DNA of 64,000 bases from Acidobacteriota bacterium. Its GTDB lineage: Bacteria > Acidobacteriota > Thermoanaerobaculia > Gp7-AA8 > JAHWKK01. The DNA is taken from the NCBI GenBank assembly GCA_019347945.1, contig JAHWKK010000009.1, positions 1 through 64,000 of the forward strand, in the 5' to 3' direction. Within the stretch, counting starts at the first letter, position 1. Each line of letters opens with the position of its first letter. Of the stretch, positions 45,127 through 53,410 are shown one piece after another. A program made the position numbers and the translations under genes. The notes beneath the pieces were generated by a model. That model ran no database searches and had not been told where the DNA came from. It saw only the letters and a program-made list of their open reading frames with translations.

Positions 45127-46458
45127 ATGGATCGTCGCTACCGTTATTTCGATTTCTGTTTTTTCATTGCTCTGGTTCTGGGATCCGCGTGCTCGTCGAG
45201 TCGGCCGACGGAGCCTTCTCCGAGCAATGACCCCGACACTTTCGCGGCTCTGAGCGAAGACCTCGTCTCTGCGCACGCGAAACTCGATTCCGTCGCTGAC
45301 ACGGTTCCAATGCAATCCCCGATTCCCCGGTCAATTCCGCTTCCGACGCATCCGAGCGTGGAAGCGGCCGTTCGATACTTCGCCGGGGAACGCCGTTCGA
45401 CGATCCAGGCCTCATTCGAGCGCTCTGCCGCGTACCGTGCAATGATCGACGCGGAGCTCCGCCGCCAGGGACTTCCTCCGGAGCTCGCCTTTCTTCCCGT
45501 GATCGAGAGCGGGTTCCGGCCCGATCTGACCTCGAGAGCCGGCGCGCACGGTCTGTGGCAGTTCATGCCGGCCACCGCGAGGGAGTACGGGCTGCGGGTC
45601 GACTGGTGGGCCGATGAGCGGACCGATCCGGTGCTCTCGACGCGCGCTGCGGCAACGTATCTTCGCGATCTCCATCGAATGTTCGGCGACTGGCCTCTGG
45701 CGCTCGCTGCATACAACTGTGGGCCTGGCCGGGTCCGCCGCACGATGGAGCGGGTTGGAGCCGATTCTTTCTGGGAGCTGATGGATGCCGGGGAGCTTCC
45801 GAAAGAGACTCGAGGATACGTCCCGACGTTCTTTGCCACTGCGATTCTCGCTTCGAGCCCGGATGACTGGAACTTTTTCGTACCCTCACCATCTGAAACA
45901 CCAACGACCCCTTCGGTCGTCATTACCGGCCCTGTGTCGCTCGAGTTCCTCGGGCGTGAAGCGGGAATCGAGCCCGCGCAACTGAGGAAGCTCAATCTCG
46001 CTTTCCGGCGGGGCATCGTGCCTCCCGGCGACCATCCCCTTCGCGTACCGGGTTTCGCAGCCGCCACGGTCGCTTCGCGCGCCGGAAGCTGGCACCTTGC
46101 GGATCCGAATCTCGGAGTCTCAACCTACTCCCTGAGAAGTGGTGAATCGATCTCGTCGCTGGCGGTAAAACTGGGGCTGAACAGAGAGGAAGTTCAGGAA
46201 ATGAATCAGTCGGTGAGCGGGAGAACGGTCTACCTTCCGATCGATCAACGGACGCTGAGCGCGACCCTGACGAGCGCCGCGCCTGTCCCCTCTCAAGCCC
46301 ATGTCGTCGAGCCCGGAGACACGCTCTATTCGATTGCGCGCGCGAACGAACTTTCAGTCGAAGAGCTTCTCGAGATCAACGGGCTCGAGGAAAGCCACGT
46401 CATTCGGCCAGGTGATCTTCTCATCGTGGCTCTCATCGGAGCGATCTCGGGTCGGTGA
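45127..46458 (+). CDS. MltD-like lytic transglycosylase lipoprotein with LysM
   Basis: A 443-residue lipoprotein (GTG 45097 would give 453): lipobox LGSAC, then an SLT transglycosylase domain with LPVIESGFRPDLTSRAGAHG (catalytic Glu in the ES pair), LWQFMPATAREYGL and ALAAYNCGPGRV. The C-terminal part has two LysM-type repeats (TYSLRSGESISSLAVKLGL and VVEPGDTLYSIARANELS). It cuts glycan strands of peptidoglycan and anchors to them through LysM. The stop overlaps the start of the TldD-like gene by 4 bases. Confidence 0.93.
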   Translation: MDRRYRYFDFCFFIALVLGSACSSSRPTEPSPSNDPDTFAALSEDLVSAHAKLDSVADTVPMQSPIPRSIPLPTHPSVEAAVRYFAGERRSTIQASFERSAAYRAMIDAELRRQGLPPELAFLPVIESGFRPDLTSRAGAHGLWQFMPATAREYGLRVDWWADERTDPVLSTRAAATYLRDLHRMFGDWPLALAAYNCGPGRVRRTMERVGADSFWELMDAGELPKETRGYVPTFFATAILASSPDDWNFFVPSPSETPTTPSVVITGPVSLEFLGREAGIEPAQLRKLNLAFRRGIVPPGDHPLRVPGFAAATVASRAGSWHLADPNLGVSTYSLRSGESISSLAVKLGLNREEVQEMNQSVSGRTVYLPIDQRTLSATLTSAAPVPSQAHVVEPGDTLYSIARANELSVEELLEINGLEESHVIRPGDLLIVALIGAISGR

Positions 46459-47489
46459 CCAGGCCGTCCGCCGGCTCCGCGCTCGACCCGGAGCTCGACC
46501 CGCCCCACGAGGTCCTCGAGATATCCGTCGAGCAGCTCTGGCGGCGAGCTTCGAGGCACCCTGAGGATCTCCGCGTAACCGCAGGGCGCTGCGTTTCGGA
46601 AGGCCGGAGTATCCGCGCGGAATCCCTCGATCCCCGTCACGTCACGCTCGATTCTGCCATCCCGCCACCGGGCGAGATCGCCGGGCTGATGTCGAACCAG
46701 CCGGGAGTCGAGGCGCTCTCGATTCACACTGTCGCCAGAAGAGTCTCGTCATCTTCCGGAGAGCACGAATCCCATTCCTCGACTGTGCTGGCGCGTACAG
46801 AGGACGGCGCGACGTTGGTCGCTGATCTCGACGATATCGGTGCCGCGCTGTCGATCGCCGGACCTCGCACCGGGAAAACCATTTCGGCGGAAAGGCTCGA
46901 GGGGCTTCCGCTTCTCTTTCTCTTCGGCTCCGGCGGAGTTCTGATTCACGAGATTGCCGGGCATCCCCTCATTGCGGGCCACAAACTCCCCAATCTTCCC
47001 GACTGGCTGACGATAACCGACGATCCGTCGATCCCCGGACTCGGCTTCCTCGGTGCCCGCGACGACTGCGGCCGGCCGACCCGAGCGGCCCAGATCCACC
47101 GCGGGGAGATCCCCGCTGCGCTGCGCCGCTCCTCGTTTCGCGATGTTCCACTCCCCAGGATGAGCAGTCTCGTCGTCGAGGGGAACGCGCCCTTCGAGAT
47201 TCCTGACGATCGCATCGAGATCCATCTGATCGAGCATGGAGCCTGGGATCCCGATCGCGACGTCATCACTCTGAATGTTCAGCGCGCCGACGTTTTCACG
47301 CGAGCCGTTCATAAACCAGCGCCTCGCTTCACCATCGAGGCGTCCCGCAACGTACTCGCTGGAGCGCTGTCGGGAGCCCGAGGCCGCCCCGTCAGATATC
47401 CCGGGGTCATCTGTTCCGAGGAAGGGCAGCGCGTGCCGGTGGGAACTCGATCGGTTGATCTGCTCCTCGAAGGAGCTCCCATCCGATGA
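46455..47489 (+). CDS. short TldD-like metalloprotease homologue
   Basis: A 344-residue protein related to TldD of the modulator-of-gyrase/PmbA family. The zinc motif HExxxH appears as LIHEIAGHPL (about 171-180). The Cys-containing C-terminal segment ICSEEGQRVPVG resembles the TldD ending that carries the third ligand. TldD proteins are usually 450-480 residues, so about a quarter is missing, mainly from the N-terminal half. TldD/TldE pairs degrade unfolded peptides and mature RiPP-type peptides. It is coupled by 4 bases both to the lytic transglycosylase upstream and to the TldE-like gene downstream. Confidence 0.72.
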   Translation: MTRPSAGSALDPELDPPHEVLEISVEQLWRRASRHPEDLRVTAGRCVSEGRSIRAESLDPRHVTLDSAIPPPGEIAGLMSNQPGVEALSIHTVARRVSSSSGEHESHSSTVLARTEDGATLVADLDDIGAALSIAGPRTGKTISAERLEGLPLLFLFGSGGVLIHEIAGHPLIAGHKLPNLPDWLTITDDPSIPGLGFLGARDDCGRPTRAAQIHRGEIPAALRRSSFRDVPLPRMSSLVVEGNAPFEIPDDRIEIHLIEHGAWDPDRDVITLNVQRADVFTRAVHKPAPRFTIEASRNVLAGALSGARGRPVRYPGVICSEEGQRVPVGTRSVDLLLEGAPIR

Positions 47490-48463
47490 AAGGTCGGTAC
47501 GAAAAAACGGGTACTGCGACCCGTGTCGAGCACAGCCGATTCGGAACATGGATCGTGCAGACCTCCGAGTCGGGTTCCTCCCACTTTGAAGGCGAGCGGT
47601 TCGTCTCGTCGAGTCACGGACCTCGAGATGCGGCGCCTATCGACTATTCGATACTGGCCACTCAGGCTTCGGAGCTGATCGAGACCCTTCCGGACGGTGT
47701 CAGCCTGCAACGGCTCGTCTTCTCATCCGGCACGGCTGATCATCGATATGACGATGGGACCGAATCGAGATCCTGGCGGGAAACTTCGTGGCGCGCGATC
47801 GCAGAGATGGGCAATGAGCGGCTCGGGCTCCAGCTCACGATTCACGTCGGTGGGGAGGGGGAGCCGGGCGCGTGGAGCGACGAGCTGCTGAGTTGCGCCC
47901 GGGAGCTCGCGAGACTCGAACCGCATGAGGGCCGCCCGGACCGCCCAATTCTGCTTCATCCCCGGGCAGCGGCCGGGCTTCTAGCAGCGCTCGGACAAGC
48001 CCACGGCGAGATCACCGTCGACGGCTTCCAGCAGGTTCCCTCGGAAAGACGGGATGGAATCGGTCGTCCGGTCGAGCCCTTCCGGCTGTCGGGCGGATCG
48101 GGATCCTTTCCCAACATTTTTCGCCCGAGCTACCGGTCGCGGCCGATGCCATATCCGATCGACGTCGGTTTCGATTCCGGAAGGTCAGTCGACCGCGAAG
48201 ATCTCGCCGAAGCGGACGTGGCGGAAGCGATCGCTGGAGATGCCCGGCGCGACGATCGAATTTTTCTGACGGTGATGACCAGCGGAAGATCAGGCTCGGC
48301 CCTGTTCACACTTTCCGCCATGGCCGACGACTGGCTCCGATCGATCACTGCAAACGTCGGCCCGCTTCGCTGGTTTCCGGAGGGCACCGGCGTCTGGGCG
48401 GGTGGCCTGCTCGTCGATTCAGCTGAGCTCGACGTCCATCCGGCGCGTTCCGGGGTCGAATGA
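47486..48463 (+). CDS. possible TldE/PmbA-like partner
   Basis: A 325-residue protein with no metal motif, placed directly after the TldD-like gene (4-base overlap). Its strand-rich C-terminal half, with repeated FxxP and GGLLVDSAEL segments, fits the catalytically inactive TldE/PmbA subunit by position and size, but sequence recognition is weak. TldE proteins normally have about 450 residues. The last 45 bases run into the convergent kinase gene. I regard the TldE call as plausible, not proven. Confidence 0.5.
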   Translation: MKGRYEKTGTATRVEHSRFGTWIVQTSESGSSHFEGERFVSSSHGPRDAAPIDYSILATQASELIETLPDGVSLQRLVFSSGTADHRYDDGTESRSWRETSWRAIAEMGNERLGLQLTIHVGGEGEPGAWSDELLSCARELARLEPHEGRPDRPILLHPRAAAGLLAALGQAHGEITVDGFQQVPSERRDGIGRPVEPFRLSGGSGSFPNIFRPSYRSRPMPYPIDVGFDSGRSVDREDLAEADVAEAIAGDARRDDRIFLTVMTSGRSGSALFTLSAMADDWLRSITANVGPLRWFPEGTGVWAGGLLVDSAELDVHPARSGVE

Positions 48464-50302
48464 GATGATCAGTCGATGGACCTCGCCAGCGGCGAGGGTG
48501 GGCGGCTCGATCGATCGCCTCTCCTGAATACCCATCGACTCGACGACGATCCAGACCTCGATCTCCCGAATTCGTCTGTCGACCTGAGCGTAAGCTGCCA
48601 CCTCGCGCGGCGAGCGTCGTTTGAGAAACCCCCAGCTCTCCGTGTAGAGATTCTCGTGAACGATCGTCTCCCCGTCGACCGAAACGACGAGGTAGCCGTC
48701 CGATACCGGACTGTTGAACAGCGTCAGGAGGGTTGCCTGGCCTTCCGTGCCGTTCGCAGAACCGCTACCCACGGCGGATCCGGACGGCGGAGGCGCTTCC
48801 CGGTTCCGCGCCTGTTCGACCTGGCGGTTGAGTCTGTCCTGGGTGAGCTGCAGATAGTTCACCGCTGCGGCCATCTCGGGATCGAGACTGAACGCCGCTT
48901 CGAAGTGGGGGATCGCCTTGGCGTAATCCCCGCTTTCGTAGAACTCCCTGCCGCTCTCGAATTCGATCCTCGCCTGGCTGAGTCGTTGCTCGTAGGAAAG
49001 GCGCGTCGCTCGAATGGTCTCGAGATCCCGCAGCCTCTTGGCGACTTCGCGGCTGTTCGGTGCGAGCTGGCGCAGTTCGAAGTACTTCTCCCAGGCGCCG
49101 TCGACGTTTCCACCCCGAAGCAGCTCCTCCGCCTCGGTTTGGAGCTTCCTCTGCTTCTGGACCAAGTTTTCGCGAGCCGTATCGACCGGCGGTACATCGA
49201 CGCGTTGCAAGGTGATGGCTCCAACGGTGATTGCAATGGCAGCGAGAATTCCGGCGACGATCGACCAGAACAGGGCCGGCGGAATCTTTTCGCGAAATAC
49301 CGGAGGAATGAGCTCGCGCGCTTTTTTTCGCATGCGCGGCGCGGTCGTCTTCCGTCCGTCGTCTTCGGCTGCTTCCTCGGGTGTTTCCATCTCGACCGTC
49401 GCCGCGGCCGAAGCGTCGCTCATGATCGTGTCATCGTCGAAGACGTTCTCGTCTTCCGACGTGCGCGCCGGCGCAGCCTTCCCGCTCACGAGCGCTCGCA
49501 GATCTTCGGCGATGAGCGAGGCGCGCTGGTAGCGATCCTCGGGCCTCTTTGCCAGACATCTCTCCACGACGCCGTCGAAGGACTCGGGAATTCGAGAATC
49601 CACGTTGCTCGGAGGCGTGTATTCCTCATGGACGATCTTGTACGAGATCGTCGTCAGCGAGTCTCCACCGAAGGGCTTCTGCCGTGTAAGCGCCTCGTAG
49701 AGACAGACTCCGAGGGAGAAGATGTCCGACCGGCCATCGACCTTGCCGCCCTTGACCTGCTCCGGAGCCATGTAGTTTGGCGTACCGAGAAACTGTCCGG
49801 TCATCGTGAGATTCGCCACGCTCGTCGCGATCTTCGCAATCCCGAAATCGGTAATCTTGGCGACGTTGTTGTCTCGGATGATGATGTTGGCGGGCTTGAC
49901 GTCGCGATGAATGATTCCGCGTTCGTGGGCGAAATCGAGGGCCTCGGCGATCTGCATCATCACCCTGGCGACGTCCGTATGCGAAAGAGGCCTTCCCTGC
50001 GCGAGGATCTCCTTCAGATTCCTCCCCTCCATGTACTCCATCGCGATGAAGGAGCCCCCGTCCTCCGCCGTTCCGATGTCGTACACCGACACGATGTTCG
50101 GATGCGTGAGAATTCCGGCGGCCTGCGCTTCGCGAACGAAGCGCTCCTGGAATTCCTTGACGTCTTCTTCATCGGCGTGGGCGGCCGCCCGCAACGTCTT
50201 GAGCGCAACCAGACGCCCGATCACCGGATCCTTTGCAAGGTAGACGACCCCCATCGCGCCCTTGCCCAGGTCGCGGATGATCTCGTACCTTCCGTATTTC
50301 AA
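48419..50302 (-). CDS. PknB-type serine/threonine kinase with TPR
   Basis: About 627 residues. The kinase domain (1-270) has the Gly loop LGKGAMGVVYLA, catalytic Lys in VALKTL, HRDVKPANI, DFGIAK and YMAPEQV, so it is an active eukaryotic-like kinase. A membrane segment (ALFWSIVAGILAAIAITVGAI, about 330-350) leads to an outer part with tetratricopeptide-like repeats (about 380-470) and a strand-rich end. TTG 50302 is used because AAAGGAAA lies just upstream and YGRYEI is the usual start; GTG 50326 would add 8 residues. The signal may be sensed outside the membrane. Confidence 0.92.
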   Translation of the reverse strand: MKYGRYEIIRDLGKGAMGVVYLAKDPVIGRLVALKTLRAAAHADEEDVKEFQERFVREAQAAGILTHPNIVSVYDIGTAEDGGSFIAMEYMEGRNLKEILAQGRPLSHTDVARVMMQIAEALDFAHERGIIHRDVKPANIIIRDNNVAKITDFGIAKIATSVANLTMTGQFLGTPNYMAPEQVKGGKVDGRSDIFSLGVCLYEALTRQKPFGGDSLTTISYKIVHEEYTPPSNVDSRIPESFDGVVERCLAKRPEDRYQRASLIAEDLRALVSGKAAPARTSEDENVFDDDTIMSDASAAATVEMETPEEAAEDDGRKTTAPRMRKKARELIPPVFREKIPPALFWSIVAGILAAIAITVGAITLQRVDVPPVDTARENLVQKQRKLQTEAEELLRGGNVDGAWEKYFELRQLAPNSREVAKRLRDLETIRATRLSYEQRLSQARIEFESGREFYESGDYAKAIPHFEAAFSLDPEMAAAVNYLQLTQDRLNRQVEQARNREAPPPSGSAVGSGSANGTEGQATLLTLFNSPVSDGYLVVSVDGETIVHENLYTESWGFLKRRSPREVAAYAQVDRRIREIEVWIVVESMGIQERRSIEPPTLAAGEVHRLIISFDPGTRRMDVELS

Positions 50303-50457
50303 GTCATTTCCTTTCCGAGTACGCACACTCCCAGCCGACAGGGCCCCGGGCGCCGGAATTCAATTATCTTCGCTCCGCCGTCGCCCGGCAAATGACTGCA
50401 AGGAGACGGCCGCTTTCCACTATGATTCACACCACACCCGCGGAAGGAGGAACCTGA

Positions 50458-52515
50458 ATGAAAGAGTACCCCACCGAGAAAATCCGCAACATCGCCTTCG
50501 CCGGTCACAGCGATACGGGAAAGACCACGCTCGTTTCCCTGCTACTTTTCAACGCCGGAGCGACCACCCGGGCCGGCTCGATCGACGACGGAACGACGGT
50601 CACCGATTTCGACGAAGACGAGATCCAGATGAAACATTCGGTCTCGGCTGCGACCGCCTGGGCCGAGCACGAGGACACCAAGCTGAACCTGCTCGATACT
50701 CCCGGCTACGGCGTCTTCCTCAATGAGGCCAGATGCGCGATTCGAGTCGCTGATACGGTCGCGATCACGGTCTCGGCAGTCAACGGACCCGAGATCAACA
50801 CCGAGCGCGTCTGGAAGATCGCCAATTCGATGGAAACTCCCGTCGCCTTCGTCGCGACCAAGATGGACCGCGACCGTGCAAACGCCGAATCGCTGATCGC
50901 CGCGCTCCAGGAGAAGTTCGGCAAGAGCGTCGTCGCCGCGCAAATGCCGATTGGAGCCGAGCGCGACTTCAGGGGCGTCGTCGATCTCGTGGAGATGCAG
51001 GCATGGGTTTATGAAACCGACGGCTCCGGCAATTATGAAAAAGTGCCGATCCCGGACGATCTCAGGGATCAGGCGAACGCCTGGAGAGAAACGCTCGTCG
51101 AGAAGATCGCCGAAAGCGATGACTCTCTGATGGAACGATTCTTCGAGGAGGGGACCCTCACACAGCAGGAGATCGAGGACGGCATCCGCCGGGAAATGAT
51201 CGCCCGTTCGATCAATCCCCTCTTCTTCGTATCCCCTTCTGCCAACATCGGCGGTCATGCTCTCCTCGAAGCATTCGTCCGTACCTTCCCCTCTCCCGAC
51301 CAGCTTCCAGTTCGAATGGTCAGGGAAGGTTCGCTCGACGACAAACCGGTCGCACTCATCTTCAAAACCATCTCCGATCCGTTCAGCGGCAGGATCTCGG
51401 TTTTCCGCGTTTACAGCGGAACACTGAGCTCGGACACCCCCTACTTCAACTCCACGCGGGACCACGATGAACGATTCGGCAAGCTCCAGATCGTTCAGGG
51501 AAAACAGCAGGAACCCGTCGGCTCACTGCACGCCGGCGACATCGGCGCAGTCGCCAAACTCAAGGATTCCCACACCGGCGACACGATCACCGGCAAAGGC
51601 GCCGGAGTGATCCTCGATTTCGTCGACATACCCGAGTCGACCATCTCCTTCGCGATCGAGCCTAAATCGAAAGGTGATGAAGACAAACTTTCGACCGCAA
51701 TCAGCCGGATCATCGAAGAGGACCCGTCAATTCGCTTCCGGAGAGACGAGCAGACGCACGAGTTTCTGCTTTCCGGACAGGGGCAGCTCCACGTCGAAAC
51801 GGCGGTCAACCGGCTCCGGAACCGTTACGGGGTCGACGTCATACTCCACCCTCCAAAAGTTCCCTACCTCGAAACTGTCCGAGCAAAGGTCAATGCCCAC
51901 GGCCGCCACAAAAAGCAGTCCGGAGGACACGGCCAGTTCGCTGACTGCAAAATCACACTCGAGCCACTACCGAGAGGGAGCGATTTCGAGTTCGTCGACG
52001 AGATCTTCGGCGGCTCGATTCCTCGCCAGTACATCCCTGCCGTGGAAAAGGGAATTCAGGAAGTCAGAACTCAGGGTTATCTTGCCGGTTTTCCCGTCGT
52101 CGATTTCCGGGTACGGCTCACCGATGGACAGTTCCACGCCGTCGACTCCTCCGAGCTGGCGTTCAAGATCGCCGGAGCGATGGCGTTCAAGGACGCGATG
52201 AGCCGCGCCAAACCGACGTTGCTCGAACCGATCATGCACATCGAGGTCACTTCTCCCTCTGAATACATCGGCGACCTCATGGGCGATCTCACCTCCCGGC
52301 GAGGCCGCATGGAAGGAATGGAGACCGAGGGCGAAACCCAGATCATCCGCGCCCACATCCCGATGGCCGAAGTCCTCACCTACGGATCGACCCTCCGATC
52401 CATTACACAGGGGCGGGGATCGTTCCACATCGAGTTCTCCCACTACGAAGAGGTCCCAAAAAACCTTCAGCAGAAGATCATCGCGGAAGCCCAGGCACCG
52501 GCTCACTCCGAGTAG
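50458..52515 (+). CDS. EF-G-like translation GTPase (EF-G 2 type)
   Basis: A 685-residue translation factor with all five EF-G domains. The G domain reads GHSDTGKTTL (P-loop), DTPGYGVF and TKMDRD. The catalytic His of EF-G (DTPGH) is replaced by Tyr, as in EF-G 2 of Thermus and several phyla; the domain IV glycine loop and the C-terminal MEGMETEGETQII segment are present. It is not the main EF-G of a ribosomal protein operon; the role may be ribosome recycling, a stress state or other. ATG 50458 follows a perfect GGAAGGAGG. It is convergent with the PIN toxin gene, overlapping it by 38 bases. Confidence 0.93.
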   Translation: MKEYPTEKIRNIAFAGHSDTGKTTLVSLLLFNAGATTRAGSIDDGTTVTDFDEDEIQMKHSVSAATAWAEHEDTKLNLLDTPGYGVFLNEARCAIRVADTVAITVSAVNGPEINTERVWKIANSMETPVAFVATKMDRDRANAESLIAALQEKFGKSVVAAQMPIGAERDFRGVVDLVEMQAWVYETDGSGNYEKVPIPDDLRDQANAWRETLVEKIAESDDSLMERFFEEGTLTQQEIEDGIRREMIARSINPLFFVSPSANIGGHALLEAFVRTFPSPDQLPVRMVREGSLDDKPVALIFKTISDPFSGRISVFRVYSGTLSSDTPYFNSTRDHDERFGKLQIVQGKQQEPVGSLHAGDIGAVAKLKDSHTGDTITGKGAGVILDFVDIPESTISFAIEPKSKGDEDKLSTAISRIIEEDPSIRFRRDEQTHEFLLSGQGQLHVETAVNRLRNRYGVDVILHPPKVPYLETVRAKVNAHGRHKKQSGGHGQFADCKITLEPLPRGSDFEFVDEIFGGSIPRQYIPAVEKGIQEVRTQGYLAGFPVVDFRVRLTDGQFHAVDSSELAFKIAGAMAFKDAMSRAKPTLLEPIMHIEVTSPSEYIGDLMGDLTSRRGRMEGMETEGETQIIRAHIPMAEVLTYGSTLRSITQGRGSFHIEFSHYEEVPKNLQQKIIAEAQAPAHSE

Positions 52516-52942
52516 TGTCAGCTCCGAGCACGCGGAAACCTTCGCGCTCCGCAGCAACGGCGAGCCGTCGATCGAGGCAGACGAACTCGAGAGAACGCGG
52601 CTCGTCCTCGGAAACGATGAGCGCCGCACCGAGCTGCGCTGAGTCGGCCGCTCGCAGATCCTGACGCGCCAGAACCGTCATCGCTCTCGACCGAACCGCG
52701 GAAACTTCGATCACTTCATCCCATGACGATGCCAGGGTCTCGAGGTTGCCGAGGATCTCGAGGCGCTGAGCTCTGCTGATCACTTCTTCGCGCACTCTTC
52801 GTTCGACCGCGCTCACAATCTCGACTCTGCTCCAGGCCCAGGTTGCAATGCGGTCGTCTTCTGCTCTCAACTCGAGCATGCGCGCGGTTTCCGGCTCGGT
52901 CACGATCAAAGGAACGAGTGCCGACGCGTCCCAGTACCTCAG
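52478..52942 (-). CDS. VapC-like PIN domain toxin
   Basis: About 154 residues. It has the PIN fold signature YWDASALVPLIVTEP (first Asp), an acidic middle motif and DLRAADSAQLGAAL (later Asp residues), ending in a DRRLAVAAEREGF strand; the catalytic acid set looks complete. PIN toxins cleave RNA. It is placed right after an antitoxin. No ATG, GTG or TTG suits the family start; the CTG at 52942 overlaps the antitoxin stop (CTGA), and a GTG at 53023 inside the antitoxin would add 27 residues. The start is therefore uncertain. Confidence 0.82.
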   Translation of the reverse strand: MRYWDASALVPLIVTEPETARMLELRAEDDRIATWAWSRVEIVSAVERRVREEVISRAQRLEILGNLETLASSWDEVIEVSAVRSRAMTVLARQDLRAADSAQLGAALIVSEDEPRSLEFVCLDRRLAVAAEREGFRVLGADTTRSEPVPGLPR

Positions 52943-53217
52943 AACCGGTCCTCGCGATCGTCGACCAACGCCGAAAGAATCCCGCCTGCGACTTCCGCCG
53001 GCGGATGATCGTCCGGTTTCCACGAGCCCGAGCCCGGTCGCAGCAGACCGAGCCTCACGAGCCGCTCCCTCTTCGAATCATCACGATCGGCGCTCGGAAT
53101 CGGGGTGATCCGGGCGATCGGAACCCCGCGCTCCACAATCCGCACTTCTCCGCCGCGTTTGACTCTTCTCAGGTAACGAGAGAGGTGCGCTTTGAGCTCG
53201 GAAATCGAGACGGTCAC
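52939..53217 (-). CDS. Phd/YefM-type antitoxin
   Basis: A 92-residue protein with the Phd/YefM start TVSISELKAHLSRYLRRVKRGGEVRIVERG, the DNA-binding part that autorepresses these operons, and a variable C-terminal tail that wraps the toxin. The start is GTG 53217. It is directly upstream of the PIN toxin and 193 bases from the divergent clpB. Confidence 0.86.
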   Translation of the reverse strand: MTVSISELKAHLSRYLRRVKRGGEVRIVERGVPIARITPIPSADRDDSKRERLVRLGLLRPGSGSWKPDDHPPAEVAGGILSALVDDREDRF

Positions 53218-53335
53218 GATATGACTAATTTAGTCCTGACCTCGAGACTCGTCAAGACACATCCAGCCGGCCGCCGATCCGCCCGCTCAAGGCGAGGGGA
53301 TTGCAGTCTCGCCGAAGAAGTGAAATAGGGTGCGC

Positions 53336-53367
53336 CTTCGAGACCGTTAATATGAGCGTCTCATTAT
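53336..53367 (+). promoter_or_regulatory. sigma-32-like promoter with palindrome upstream of clpB
   Basis: CTTCGA (53336-53341) and CTCATTAT (53360-53367) are spaced like the -35 and -10 of a heat-shock sigma promoter. A 5-bp inverted repeat ATGAG/CTCAT (53352-53356 and 53360-53364) lies over the -10 region and could be an operator. No CIRCE or HAIR element is seen. The fit is moderate. Confidence 0.35.
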
Positions 53368-53410
53368 AAGATTTTGTTCTTCGGCATTCTTCAGAGAAAA
53401 AGGTAAGCCA

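Noticed and set aside
48476-50395. 639-residue frame antisense to the Ser/Thr kinase
   Set aside because: Shadow of a clear kinase gene in GC-rich DNA; no family pattern.
53218-53410. CIRCE (HrcA) element before clpB
   Set aside because: The dyad present does not match the TTAGCACTC-N9-GAGTGCTAA pattern.
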